Source: Bolinopsis microptera
Lineage: Eukaryota; Ctenophora; Tentaculata; Lobata; Bolinopsidae
Assembly: GCF_026151205.1 (NCBI RefSeq)
Contig: NC_087079.1
Span: forward strand, 12,636,635 to 12,700,634
Reading direction: 5' to 3'
Length of the DNA: 64,000 nucleotides
Translations under genes and position numbers: made by a program
The notes under the pieces: model-generated
Told to the model about the DNA's origin: nothing
Database searches by the model: none
What the model saw: only the letters and a program-made list of their open reading frames with translations
Shown: piece after piece, positions 34,607 through 46,590 of the stretch
Position numbering within the stretch: position 1 is the stretch's first letter
Layout: the number at the start of each line of letters is the position of its first letter

Positions 34607-35204
34607 AACGTATTACTAAAAAACAAAAGTATGTGACGGACGCGCGAATTTACAAAAAAATAGAAAAAGATATTTATGATGTCAGTATCATGCAGGTCAT
34701 TAAAAATTGCAAAATCACAAATATTGACGAAATGTAATTGATACAATGATACAAATACTCATTTATAATTTAGTGAAGCAGCTATAGCGCTCGCCGCTTT
34801 TTTCTTGACGCGAAATACTGGGCACGTGCCGAACCGGGTTAGTTCGTTGCATTAGCAATAAACGATATTACCTGGCACGCCAATCCCGATGCGTGGCGCT
34901 CTTTTCGAGCTATATACAGTATACAGCTTTTTGTAAAACAAATTTTTGTAAAACAAATTTTATTTTATACCCACAATCAATTCATATTTAGTTGTTGTTG
35001 TTAAGTGGTTATATTATAATAAAATAATTTGTGATAAATTAATAAATTAATTTACACTCAAAAATGAACAAAATATACACAATTTTTACCTAGTGCAACA
35101 CTGGTTCAGCGCGCGGCTGATCGAAAAAGTTTGATTTGCATTTACTAACTACAGTGTACAGCGTACATGAAAAATTACTTACTGAATCTTTTAATACTAG
35201 ACAC
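34607..35204. other. AT-rich intergenic sequence, no gene seen
   Basis: Holds a short GC-richer patch near 34780-34930 (AGCGCTCGCCGC, TGGCACGCC) and simple AT repeats, including a doubled TTTTTGTAAAACAAA word at 34929-34958. No exon supported. Confidence 0.5.
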
Positions 35205-38200
35205 ATTTTAATTCAGATGTTGTTCAATGAGTTAGCCACAAAAATGTTCAAATTATGTAGGAGGGTAAAGGACACAATTGCTAGTAGTGCTTCTTTGTGC
35301 CCGTTGACTACAATGAACATTTTGCGGAGTTTCTCCAGACGGCTTTTATTGGAGTGCGTGTTATTTACTTGGTTATGCACAAGCCAGGCCAACATTTTGT
35401 TTTTGTGTCAGCCGTGCTACCAGGTTGCAGAGTATCATAAACACTAAACAATTGTACACTATACAAATTTGCTAATACAATATCATGCAGAGTCCGATCT
35501 AGCTGCGAACGTCAGACACCACAGTTCAGCCGCCAAGTACCGTTTAAGTGAACACCGAAACACGAGGTTTAGGTGTCATTTTGTAAATCACTTTATGGAT
35601 GGATAATTCAGTAATTGTTGAAGAAAATTACAGTCACTGCCACCTATAGCGTTATGTCATGGGTCTGATTAACGGTCAAGAATAAACGTACGTGCGCGCT
35701 TAAGAAACCCGCGCAAATGTTGAGGTAGGGAGTAGCTGCGGCGCGCTTTTAACATATATTACGCATAGCGCCGTACGGAAACGGCAATATTTAAGTAATA
35801 AAGTATTTGTTTACATAAATTCCACGTTTTTATCAATAATCTAGCATGGTCCAAAACTGTTAAAGTTGTCATTATGCCACTCATTATCGAACCTGCTTTG
35901 GGCATCTAGAAGAGATCGGTTTAGCCTTGATTTGATTGAGTTACAGGATGTGTTCACAAAGTCAGGTTTATTCTGTGGATTGGAGTCCTTGAATTGATTC
36001 CAAAGCCAAGAAGATTTATAAATAAAGTTATGGCTTGGCTTTGGTGGTATTAGACGGTCATCCCTCAGTTCAGACATGTTAAGTAAAGAGTAGAGAGATA
36101 TGGGTACCCTATATTTCACTATTTTAAAAAGTTCAGTTATAGTACGAAGTTTGTAAAGATTATGAACAGTAAGGAGTTTATGACTGTTAAATAATGGTTT
36201 GGTTGATTCCTTGGAATAGAATTCAGCTCCTAGTTTTTGACAACATAAGGGTCTAACAAGTTTATTATGAACTACCGATTTAGAGCGGACACACTTTGCA
36301 CATGGTTTAATACGTGGATTAACAGAGTTATTAACATTAGACTCATATTTACCCAGTATTTTACATTGAATAGGTCTAGAACGAGCACATGTTTTGAATT
36401 TGTTTTGGTATGAGTTTGCATCTCCAAAAATTATTCTAATACATCTCTTCTGTGTTAAGAATACAGGGTTGATAACTTGGTTAGAGACACCACCCCATAC
36501 TGAGATGGCGAACGTAAGGTGTGATTCAAATAGTGTGTGGTACATCTGCTTGTGCAGTTTTATAGGTAGACAGTTTTTTATGCGGTAAATACGTCCACAA
36601 GCACTTCTTAGTTTCTTATTTAGTGATTCGATGTGAGGTTTCCAGTTCAGTTTATCATCAATCAGCACACCTAGAAACTTAGTTGTTTTAACACGTATTA
36701 TTATGGAGCCGTCTATGGAGAGATTTAAATCATCGGGTGTACTGCATGTAGACGATTCATTTACACGTTTGTTTGGGGAGAAATACATATAACAGCTCTT
36801 CTTAGCGTTAATATGTAGTAGATTACATTTCATGTATCTAGAAATAGACGAAAGAATATCGTTAGCTACATTATAAACGTCTTTTTTCGAGTCTGCAGAA
36901 ACGAATAGGTTAGTGTCGTCAGCAAATAAGATAAACTTGCCTTTATTAGATACGTTGCATAGGTCATTTATATACAGGAGGAATAGTAAGGGACCAAGAA
37001 CAGAGCCTTGGGGAACTCCCCACTCAACAGGAAGTTTATCGGAGTTTTCATTTAAGACGTGAACATATTGGCTCCGGTTTGACAGGTAACTTTTTATCAA
37101 ATTCAGTGCGTTGCCCCTAATTCCGTAATTATTTAATTTGAATAAAAGCTTCTCGTGAGATATCGTGTCGAAAGCCTTACTTAAATCAATGAAAATGCCA
37201 AGAACGTGTTTCCTGTCTTTTAAGTGTGATTCGATATGGCTAACAGATAAGTTCAGTGCGTGGCTTGTTGAGTGACCCTTTCTAAATCCAAATTGGTTCT
37301 CATAAATGATTCTTTTAGCAATTAGGAAGCTGTACATACGTTTATAAATAAGTTTCTCTAAAATTTTTCCAAATACTGGTAAGGTTGATATTGGCCTATA
37401 GTTTTCAAATAGTTCCTGATTATCTTTTTTATAGATGGGACTTATCTTTCCTAATTTAAGTTCATCTGGGAATATCCCTAGTGTTGCATGCAATGGTTAA
37501 AGTACTTGGCTAAAAAGGGAGATATTATTCTAGCAGACTTTTTTATAACGTGAATTGGAATGTCACTAGATTTACCATTTGTGAACTCATTAATAATATC
37601 TATAATTTCATACTGTGTACAATCACTTAGATATATACTTGACTCACAGGTTTTAGGTAAGAAGTTTGAGAATGAGGGAATTGCATCCAGGGTTATATAA
37701 TCTTCAGAATAATTTTCATTTAGTTTGGATGCAATCGACTGAAAATATTTATTGAATTCATTAGCAATCATCCTACGATTTATTATTTTTTGATCGTTAA
37801 GGATAAAACATGGCTTTATTTCACGCCTGGATTTTCCACGAATAGTGTTTATGATTTCCCACGTTTTTTTACTATCACCAGAGCAGTCAGTTAATTTACC
37901 TGCATAATGATTCTTCTTGACACGGTCAATAAGTGCCTTGAGATGCTTCCTGTAATCCTTATATTCAAGGTATCTTTTTGCTATATTCATACAAGTGAGG
38001 CAATTACACTCCTCGCGTTTAATATTATTATTATTAGTTAGCAATAAACATTTTTTCTTCTGAGACTTTTTCCACAAATCATAGAGCGAGTCTTTCGTTC
38101 AAATTGAGGTAACAATACCACTAGTAATCCATGGGTTGTTCAAAGCGTTACGTTTAGATAATTTCGGTTTGTCAAGTTTGAATGCCTCGTCTAGGTGCTT

Positions 38201-39343
38201 CTGAAAAGTAGTGCAGAAACTACTGAAGTTTTCAGGAGGATTGGTATGTAGTTCATTATCAATTGATGTGAGAAAGGCGTCTACATTTGAGGTGCTATAA
38301 TCGTAATATTGTGCGTGTTTAAGTTTAGGTTCATCAGCTACAAAATTAAGACAACTATTGATTTGAAAGATGGCATGGTGGTGAGAAACATTGAGTTGCA
38401 ACGTTCCTGTAAACAACGTGCTTTCGATTTCATTAGTGAAAATATTATCAATACAGGATGGTTTACATCCAGGCTTTTCGTGTGTTTGGATAGATATCGT
38501 TGGTGAGTACCCTAATCCGAGCATTATGTTTTCTAATTCTTGTGTGCATCTTCTATTGCCGTTATGGAGGTTAATATTAAAATCACCCATTACATGTACA
38601 TTTAACTTTGGGAGTTTACCCATAATTACTTGTAGCTCAGCGAGAAACTGGTCAATGTCTCCACTAGGGGGTCTATAGATTACTCCTACGTTTATAGTTT
38701 TAGATTCTTGATGAATAGTCACAAAGAGGCTTTCTAAATTACTGGTGACGTTTGATACATCTACATTAACGACTGCATTAAAAGCACTGTGAACATAAAC
38801 TGCAACGCCCGTTCCTTTCGATTTGTTATGCATTGTAGTCTGGTAGAAACTATTGAATCCATTAATAGGGTAAACGGAACTCTCTTCTGGGCTAATATTG
38901 GTTTCGGCAAGGCCTATGATAGGGAAATTGTGTTTGAGGCACTCTAATTCAGATATGAGATGGTCGAAGTTGCTTTTATTGCCGTCGATATTCAGGAAGA
39001 AAGAGCCACCATTTTTATGAAGATCGGCACTAAGTTCGTTATTAAATTTGTTGGTGGAGTAAGGCTTACAATATTCTAGAACTTGTGACATTTTCAGAAT
39101 CAAGGGGTCGTTGTTATTGTTATCCGACTTACTAATCATATCTTTAAACGGGTTGTACTGTTTAAGGATTAGCGCTTTGCACTGACTACAAAAGTAATTT
39201 GAGTTGATCACGGTTGCTTCAGAGTTTTTGAAACATTTTTCATGTATAATGCAATTACATTTAAAACATTCAACAAATTTTTGACCTAAACATAAGCTCT
39301 TAAGGCAGTGACTGCATTTTTCCTTATTTGAGAAAGTTACCAT
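35205..39343 (-). mobile_element. PHD-endonuclease-RT non-LTR retrotransposon (CR1-like), nearly full length
   Basis: The minus-strand element has one long broken ORF (35841-39343) and a ~635-base 3' UTR (35205-35840). The 3' end (AATTCAGATGTTGTTCAATG) is shared with the macrosatellite copies at 2890, 8240, 13605 and 18965, which are 5'-truncated members of the same family. Its 5' end is uncertain. The ORF starts two bases from a candidate host exon at 39346-39445. No poly-A or microsatellite tail is obvious. Confidence 0.92.
35841..39343 (-). pseudogene. Retrotransposon polyprotein: PHD finger, APE-type endonuclease, reverse transcriptase
   Basis: ATG is at 39341-39343. The order is a C4HC3 PHD-like finger (CSHC, CFKC, HEKC, CSQC) in the first ~60 residues; an APE endonuclease with GLAETN, YRPPSG, GDFNIN and SHHHAI; then RT with GFRKGHSTSHAL, SKAFDTI, GVPQGSVLGPLLF and the catalytic FADD; and a C-terminal thumb region. 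Two lesions break about 1160 codons: an in-frame TGA at 38099-38101, and a frame change near 37480-37493 (frames ending HCMQH and beginning MHATLGIF overlap). It is the best-preserved copy in the window and, by its short list of lesions, rather young. It would copy itself by target-primed reverse transcription in the nucleus. Confidence 0.93.
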
Positions 39344-39345
39344 AC

Positions 39346-39445
39346 CTGGTAACTGTACCCGCCTCCTCCTCTGGCAACTGAACTGAAGGGTCTCCCGTCA
39401 ACTCTGCTAGTCGGTCCTCTTCGTTTATCAACTCCTCGGTGGAGC
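39346..39445 (-). CDS. Possible 100-base exon of an unknown minus-strand gene
   Basis: The segment is bounded by a plausible acceptor (TATTTTCCAG) and a donor (CAG|GTATGG). It reads as an acidic peptide, STEELINEEDRLAELTG followed by DPSVQLPEEEAG, with no stop. It ends two bases before the retrotransposon ATG. It is either an orphan host exon next to which the retrotransposon landed, or element leader sequence. No partner exon was found. Confidence 0.35.
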
Positions 39446-40397
39446 CTGGAAAATATGGTTTGTTTAATTAGGCCAGCAAGGACCCTAGCACCTAGTTCGT
39501 TAAGGTGAAGCGAGCAATGGAAAGAAAGCTAAGTTGTAAGTAATGAAAAATAATAAACGGGGTCGAAATAATTTCAGTTTTTTTGGGCAGCTGACTTAAA
39601 AGATATTTGGACTCTAAACACTTTTAAATTGCAGTGATATTTTTGTATTGGAGTATTACCCGTGAAAGTTTGTTTCATTTGTTTTGTGTGCTCTTTTCTG
39701 CAGCCTATTTTGCTGTTCTTGTGATAGAGACTTCTGGGTTATCAGTAGTTGTATTCAAATCGCAAAAGATTGAAATAGTTTTTATTTAGAGCTTTCACCA
39801 CAGTAATCACAGAAATCATCCCAGGTGATCATTCCAGCATACAAAAGGCTGAAAGTGTAACAAGGCTTTCACTGTAGCACAACAAAAATGTCACAACAGT
39901 TTACCATCAGTGTCACAAGACTGTAGCTGTAATGTGACCATTATATGTTAGTACTACTTCAATTTAATCGTTCAGAGAAGACTGGAGATTCGAATTCTTT
40001 TTGCGACTTGTGCACAAGTACTAGAAAAACTCCAAATCTTTGCACCAGGGTATTTTATATTAATAGTGGAACTACAATTTTAAGATTTATCTTTGATGTT
40101 ATGATGATGTTTATGTCAGAATATTGATTCGATTTGTTTGGAATGGTGGTGGATGAACACTTGGGGTTCTAATTTTGGCTGTTTCGATGTCTTTAATTAA
40201 AAATTTATGTTTCTGACCCTTTTAAATTAATTTTTGAATGTTAACGTTTTCAGTGTATCGTGTTATAATTGCCTCTACTCGCTTATTCTTCTGGATTCTG
40301 ACACCCTTCACAATAACCAATATAAATAGGATCTTAATATTGTTGTTTATTTTCTGTATTTATACTAGGTCATTAAACTTCATTCTCATCAGGTGAC
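39446..40397. other. Intergenic region upstream of ZNRD2
   Basis: AT-rich sequence that should hold the ZNRD2 promoter and any 5' UTR exon. An acceptor-like CATTCTCATCAG lies just before the ZNRD2 ATG. No other gene is supported. Confidence 0.55.
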
Positions 40398-41563
40398 ATG
40401 GTTAATGTATATTCTACTGATCAAAACGAAAGGATGGAGCGTTTGGATCGGATAAGTAGCTTAGTTGGCAACTATTTGTTAAGAGGCTACAAGATGTTAG
40501 CTGATGAATGTGAGACGTGCCATACGGTTTTATTAGAGGTAATCTACATTAAAAAGAAACTAGACTACATTTTAGGATGCAATTATTTTAGTGATGCTTT
40601 TCATACAAAGTTACAACAAAATCTTCATGAATTTTTGTTTAACTGAGTAGTAGTACTCAATAAATGTAACTGATTTGCAGTTTTGTAATTAGTTTTTGTA
40701 GTTTTGTAATTAGTTTTTAAAAAACTAACTTATAAAATTCATTGCACGTTTGTTATGTTGTCATTGAATAACTTTTTATTCAGAACAGAAGAAAGGAAAC
40801 ATACTGTGTTGGCTGCCAAGAGGTTGACCTAGTACCGGACAATGAACAGCCAGTTGTACAGGCCCCAGCCACCACCACAGTTATCACTGATGTACCGGTG
40901 GGTACGACCAGAGAAGATCTATATGCCATGTTATCTCAACAAGCAGCAGAGAGGGAACAAAGAGAGCTGAGACGGACACCCTCACCTCCTCCCAGACTTG
41001 TTGCTGCTGCTCAAAGTTCTGTTACTCGTTCAGGTTGGAACATTAAACATGATGCATTATTACTTTTAAATTTGATGGAGAAATAGTTATTGTATATTTT
41101 TCCATGTAGTGCAATTATATTTCGTAGACATTAGTGATGATGTTATGTCATAATTTTTACTTACTTACTTACTTATTGTAACTTGTTGAGATTTGCCTTT
41201 TTTTATGCATGCAGTTAGATTTCTTGCTGTTGGGTTTTATCATGCAATTATATGCACAACACCTTTCATGTTTTGAGTAAGTCGAACATATTTGATAGTT
41301 GGGGACGAAGTGAGAGTGTCCACTTAGTGTAATAAAATAAATAAAATTTGTTTATTTATGTTATTAAACATATATTATTTTCAGGAACAAGAACAGAAGC
41401 AGTGCCCACTCAGGACAGCGATGCAGTTGACTTACGAATAATGCAGAGTATACGGACACTGTGCACTGCTATAGACAGCGCGGACCACAGTGGTTTAGCT
41501 AACAGCGCCCATTTGAAGGACTACTCAGAGGCCATATTAAACCTTAAGAATGCTCTGAAGTAA
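40398..41563 (+). CDS. ZNRD2: ZNRD2 (SSSCA1/p27-like) zinc-ribbon protein
   Basis: Three exons, 40398-40538, 40784-41033 and 41385-41563, joined GT-AG in phases 0 and 1, give 189 residues (human protein about 199). Residues ~13-60 carry the family signature RISSLVGNYLLRGYKMLADE followed by a zinc ribbon, CETC from exon 1 and YCVGCQEVD from exon 2 (CxxC...CxxC). The middle is Pro- and Gln-rich, with REDLYAMLSQQAAERE, and the C-terminal exon is helical (AILNLKNALK). In vertebrates ZNRD2 is a small protein first found as an autoantigen and linked to mitotic and microtubule-associated roles; its precise function is poorly defined. The chosen ATG starts directly upstream of the conserved part. An acceptor-like site before it (40381-40392) means a 5' exon is possible. 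Confidence 0.92.
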
Positions 41564-41787
41564 TTGAGTTATCGAAATTGCTGAAATGATAGGAAATGAT
41601 TTTATTTGATAATTTATATCTGTAAAAAATGATATTATTTTATAACTTAAATATTTTTGACAGATGGTAAATCGTATAACTTATGTGAAATTCGAGGAAG
41701 ATCTGCGGATTTTAATTTTACCGTCCTCACCAGAGGATTCATGTTCATAATTTTCCATAATATCATTAATTAGTAAAATTTATACAT

Positions 41788-41896
41788 ACAGGTTGGCCCA
41801 GAAGTAACAGTCCACACGCACCCCTTGAATAACTCTTGAATTCCGTATCAGAAGTGTACAAACATTTCAGGGATAACATGGGTCAAGCTTATATAG
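41788..41896. mobile_element. Partial mariner-type inverted repeat
   Basis: ACAGGTTGGCCCAGAAGTAA at 41789 followed by CCACACGC and AATAACTC words parallels the left end of the 30952-32410 element. It is truncated by the next element at 41899. Confidence 0.6.
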
Positions 41897-41898
41897 TA

Positions 41899-42788
41899 CA
41901 GACAGATCCGTCTGAAAAAATCGATCTACCGACACAAGAAGCTTTCTAAGGATTTTTGACGTTTTTGAGTCCCCTTAGGTGCCCCCTATGGCTGGCCACG
42001 TTTTCCAAACTTTTCCACGTGTCTTAAGGCCACTTTTTGCCACTTTTACCACTTTTTACCACCTTTCTTGTTTGTCGAATATCTTTAGTTTTGAACACTG
42101 TAAAAGCTTGCGGATTAATCGAGGGTGTTCATCTTATCAGGAGAAAAACTTTTGTAAAGGCAATTTTTACGTCAGACAATCAGTTAATTGGATAATTATC
42201 AAAATTAGCTAATATAATGATTTTTGGCTCAAAATGATCGGAATAGCTTAAAACACGGAGAAAAGTAGTTTTAAGAAAAACTTTGAAAAATTTCACTTAT
42301 ATTTTTTTCGAGACTTGGAAAAATTTCGAAAATTCAAGATATATGCTTTTCATAAACCTTCGTGAATTTTTAGTTTCAAGAATACTTAAATTACCAATAT
42401 TTGTAGTTGAAGTTCAGTAAATCTTGGCAGATTTTAGTAAATTTCAGGAATTACTAAGTGGAAAGGTCTGAAACTGAAAAACGTTAACCATAAGATATTA
42501 GAGTTTCATAACTAATTACAGTACTACAGCCTTATCGATTTTCACAGAAACTGCACGTCAATGACCAATGGCACAGTCAAGATCGAACCGATAGCCTGCT
42601 GTACAGTTATCATTTTATGCGGTATATGAAACGCTGTGTTTAGGTGGCAAAAAGTGGCAAAAAGTGGCCTTAAGATATGTGGAAAAGTTTAGAAAACTTA
42701 GAAAACTTAGAAAACTTAAAAAACGTAAAAAATCCTTAGAAAGCTTCTTGTGACGGTAGATCGAATTTTCAGACGGATAATCTGTCTG
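41899..42788. mobile_element. TA-flanked inverted-repeat element, 890 bp, non-autonomous
   Basis: The ends CAGACAGATCCGTCTGAAAA (41899) and GACGGATAATCTGTCTG (ending 42788) are flanked by TA. The arms extend some 150 bp (41899-42064 against about 42640-42788), sharing AAGCTTTCTAAGGATTTTT and the TGGCCTTAAGA/TCTTAAGGCCA words plus repeated GTGGCAAAAA motifs. The interior is AT-rich with no transposase. It sits exactly at the edge of a half TSP1 exon. Confidence 0.85.
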
Positions 42789-42799
42789 TACTTAATAGA

Positions 42800-45283
42800 A
42801 GGTAGCCGGTCTAGTTCACGAAGTTGCAATAGTCCTTCTCCGTCCTGCGGAGGATTTTCCTGCTCTGGATCCTCTACAAAGACCACGAGTTGTTCCAAAG
42901 ACTGCACAGTTGGTCGGCAAATATATTTCGTTATTTTTATATACATAATAACATCATCTTTTTATTCATGTAATTATCACCATTTCATATGTATATTCTA
43001 ACACGGTTTTAGAATTTGTAACTTAAGACATTGATTACAATTTACAAATGGAGATTATATGCGTGTCAAAAGAAAGAAATGACAAACTAAACCACCAGGC
43101 AACTTAAGAAACATCTATCACAAAAAAAGAGTATAATCAATATAAATTAAAATTTTTTAATACTGATATCATGATATAAATAATTATATAATACATAGTT
43201 AATATTTCAGATTGGGAGGGATGGGGTGGATGGAGCACATGTGAATGTGCGGAAGCAAATTCAGTAGAAGGTATTCGGACTAGATCACGACATTGCCCCA
43301 ATCCCTATCCCTCCACCGGGGAAAGTCCCTGCCCTGGTGACTCTAAACAGACCGAGGGTTGTACCCTAACCGCCGAGGACTGTACAGTTGGTGGGTAAAA
43401 ATCTTGTTATATTTACTAGTAAATAAAGGGTAATGCTTTTATGCCACCGTGGTTATTGTGAAAAAATATAATGATTGTCTGGCACTATGCCGCCATAGTG
43501 CAAGACAGTGCCGCCATAGTGCCATCAGGATCCGGATGTATGACCGGATGTATGACCGTATGTAGGACCGTATGTAGGACTGTATGTAGGATGTATGACC
43601 GTATGTATGACCGTATCAGGATCCAGATGTATGACCGTATATATATATTATATATATATAATAATATATAATATTATTTAATGAACAAAATTCACATTTT
43701 TAAAGATTGGGCGGAGTGGGGTCCTTGGAGCACATGTCTCTGCGAGGAAGCAAATTCATCAGAAGGTACACGGTCCAGATCCCGAACTTGCCCGAATCCC
43801 TATCCGTCCACCGGGGAAAGTCCCTGTCCTGGAGATTCTAATCGGACCGAGGGTTGTACTAAGAATTGCACTTTTGGTGGGCAAAAATCTTTTTATTTAT
43901 ACCTTCCACTTTCTAGATATTAATATCATCTTTATCATTTATTACATCATGTATAATTATAATCTTAATGATATAATTTAATTTTCATTTTCAGAATATA
44001 CAATTGATAACATTGACCGATATTGCCCTGTTTAAAAAGAGACTAAAGACTCATCTCTTTGACACAAACCATACTTCATAAAATGCTAAGTTCTTATGTA
44101 CATGTTCATGAGTCACTTTAGATGGCTTGAACTGAATCTTTGGATTGTGAGTTCTTTTTGGCTATAAAGCGTTGTATAAATTTCTAGTTATTATTATTAT
44201 ATCGGGTCTCAATAAGAGGTCTCGACTGCCTAGGCATCAAACCTTGGCAATCGGTAATTTTCCTCAGTTCCTCTGGCCCGGAGTCAGCTGACCCTAGGGA
44301 CCAGAGGATAAAGACGTAGAGACTGTGTGTATCTACAAAAGTGGATGTTTTTACAAGAGACAGGGCTTGCAATGCAAGGGAAGAAAAATGGGCAAAACAA
44401 TCATAAAGTGTATATTATATGAATTAACAAATAGAAATTCAAACAATCCTACACTACAAAAAATGTTTATTACATAATTATAATATGTTGTATCAACAAG
44501 AAACAGGGCTTGCAGGGCAAGAGATGGGAGTTGGGACACATAAGAGCTGGCCACAGAATGTATTATTATTATTATTATTATTATGATTTAAGTCATTTCT
44601 TGGTAGCAGTTGATGACAAATAGAAGAAGAAAAACTAACCAACCAAACCACCTTTTTTTTCAGCCGACTGTCTAACACTGAATCCAGCATGGAATATGAC
44701 TAATATGTCGATAGATACTGACCTACCCATCGAGAACGGGATGGAAATGGCTCTTAGTTGCCCGTCCCCCTACTTCCTGTCCGGAACGGGCGGAAGTAAC
44801 GTATCAACTTGTCAGAACGGAATTTTGACAGCCATAGATATACCTGCTTGCCTTAGAAGTAAGTTAAATCCAATATTTGGGATTCTTTTTAACGTCTTTC
44901 TAGTATCTTTATCAGGCTAAGACGTCCGAATTGCTGCGGCCAAAAAAGTGTGTTTAAATTTAATTTTAAATTTTCTAACAATCATCATGTGATCAGTACC
45001 ATATTGGAGTGGCTGGTACCAGAGTGAGGATGGAATAACAGACGCCCCACGAAATAAGAGCCTATGTACGAACCTCACTTTCAATGATGGTGATAGGAAG
45101 ACTTACTACAGTTGTGCTTACCTTCTAAGTAGAATCTGTTACCACGAGGTTAAGGAGAGGTCTTGCATTGGTCCTGCTGAAAAAGTAGAGAAGTGTTATG
45201 AATGGATTTGTACAAATTCAGGTTTTACTCATGGTTATGGTGCAATTGTTCTGGTCTTGATTGTGAAGTTTTTTGTACAGTAA
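42800..45283 (+). CDS. TSP1-TSP1-CCP surface protein, 5' end missing
   Basis: Exons: 42800-42912 (second half of a TSP1 repeat, SRSCNSPSPSCGGFSCSG), 43211-43390, 43706-43876, 44664-44858 and 44997-45283 (stop TAA). The two middle exons each code one full thrombospondin type-1 repeat (WEGWGGWSTCEC and WAEWGPWSTCLC cores, then CPNPYPSTGESPCPGDS). Exon 44664-44858 is a CCP/sushi-like module with four Cys (ADCLTLNPAW, ALSCPSPYFLSG, STCQNG, PACLR). The last exon is Cys-rich and ends in a short hydrophobic tail (GAIVLVLIVKFFVQ), which suggests a GPI-anchor signal or short membrane anchor. Each junction is phase 1, as usual for shuffled extracellular modules. The signal peptide and the first half of the first TSP1 are absent; the 41899-42788 element sits where they should be. 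Likely role is extracellular adhesion or recognition (inference). Confidence 0.8.
43500..43680. repeat. Short GTATG-rich repeat and (AT)n in a TSP1-gene intron
   Basis: Degenerate 10-12 bp copies of TGTATGACCG and TGTAGGACCG (43535-43640) are followed by a TATATA tract to 43675, immediately before the second TSP1 exon. A doubled CAGGATCC(G/A)GATGTATGACCG frames the array. Confidence 0.8.
43995..44185 (+). mobile_element. 3' end of a CR1/L2-like non-LTR retrotransposon
   Basis: It reads ALFKKRLKTHLFDTNH then stop, the usual last residues of such RT proteins. A short 3' UTR with GCTATAAAGCGTTGTATAAA and a (TTATTA)n tail follows. It is heavily 5'-truncated and inserted in a TSP1-gene intron. 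Confidence 0.8.
44560..44585. repeat. (TTA)n microsatellite
   Basis: About eight TTA units, in the intron before the CCP exon. Probably the tail of another truncated retrotransposon. Confidence 0.8.
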
Positions 45284-45477
45284 TATTATACTATAAGTAG
45301 TAGTAGTAAACCCGCGATAGGGTGGCATGTGCCTCGATAAAAATATTACACACATTTATTATTATATCAATTTATCATTAAATAATTCAACAATATCAAT
45401 ACCCCGATTAGTATTTCAATTTAGATTCAGATTTTTATAATTATAATAATAATATTAATATAATCTTTTACTTCTTT

Positions 45478-45760
45478 AAAGCTCTTCTAAAAACGTACCT
45501 TTTTAAACAGTCCCTAGATGAACTTGAAAAACTTTATCGATAGCTATTTTTGTCTTATCTGGTGATAGATCTTTGCATAATATGTTTAAGTACCATTTTC
45601 TAGCTTAAGTATTGACAATACATTTTCAAGCATTAGTTACTTTTCTTAACTTAGTATTCTTGTTATTTTCTTGGATGACTAGTTTAAACACTGAGTATAA
45701 GTTTTATCTTAAAAGCGGTTTTATTAAATTTCAATTTATTATTATTATTCTTTAGATTTT
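45478..45760 (+). mobile_element. 3' end of a second non-LTR retrotransposon
   Basis: It reads FKALLKTYLFKQSLDELEKL then stop, again the RT C-terminal signature. AT-rich sequence and a TTATTATTATTATTC tail at 45738-45752 follow. 5'-truncated. Confidence 0.75.
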
Positions 45761-46590
45761 GTTCGGCTATCTTATAGCCTGTTCGGCTTTTTAGGGCCAG
45801 CATCATGTAAACTAAGTGTAACTATATTTATTTCCACCTATTACTTCATTTGAATAACATTTTAATCTGTCTTGACTGTACTGATCGTTGCAGAAAGATC
45901 TATATTTTAGAATATTATACAGTATATTATCTTTACAGTATATAGTAATACATATTATGAAATCCCTGGTATAACTGTTATAATATTTTTATTAGTTTTT
46001 AATTCCCGAGTGTTCTAAGAATACTTAATATTGTAGAAAGGTTTGTTTATAATATAGTAGTGTGAATGATTTTATTGAATATATAGATTATATAGTGCGA
46101 ATTTTTAGTTACTGTGAATGTTTATTGTTTATTTAGTGATTATTTACCCTATTTATTATAATGATCTTTTACTTCTTTAGATTTTGTTCAACTATCATAT
46201 AGTCCATTCGGCTCTTATATATAGCCAGGATAATGTAAACTAAGTGTAATTTTATTTATTTCCACCTGTTACTTCGTTTGAATAACATTTTAATCTGTTT
46301 TTAACCCTTAAGTGTACTGATCGTTGCAGAAAGATCTATATTTTAGAATATTATACAGTATATTATATTTACAGTATTATATAATAGTAATACATATTAT
46401 GAAATCCAGTATAACTGTTATAATATTTTTATTAGTTTTTAAATCCCGAGTGTTCTAAGAATACTTAATATTGTAGAAAGGTTTGTTTATAGAATTATAG
46501 TAGTGTGAATGATTTTATTGATTATATAGAATTGATTTTATTGATTATATAGAATTATATATTGTTTATACAGTGCGGATGTTTTTATTG
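45740..46590. repeat. Direct duplication of a ~430 bp AT-rich segment
   Basis: GATCGTTGCAGAAAGATCTA at 45885 recurs at 46319. The following ~190 bases match closely (TACAGTATATTAT, ATACATATTATGAAATCC, CGAGTGTTCTAAGAATAC, GGTTTGTTTATA). The upstream part (TTTAGATTTTGTTC) recurs as well. Small indels distinguish the copies. Confidence 0.85.

Noticed and set aside
43471-43671. 66-codon frame over the GTATG repeat
   Set aside because: It runs through a short tandem repeat and an (AT)n tract inside a TSP1-gene intron.
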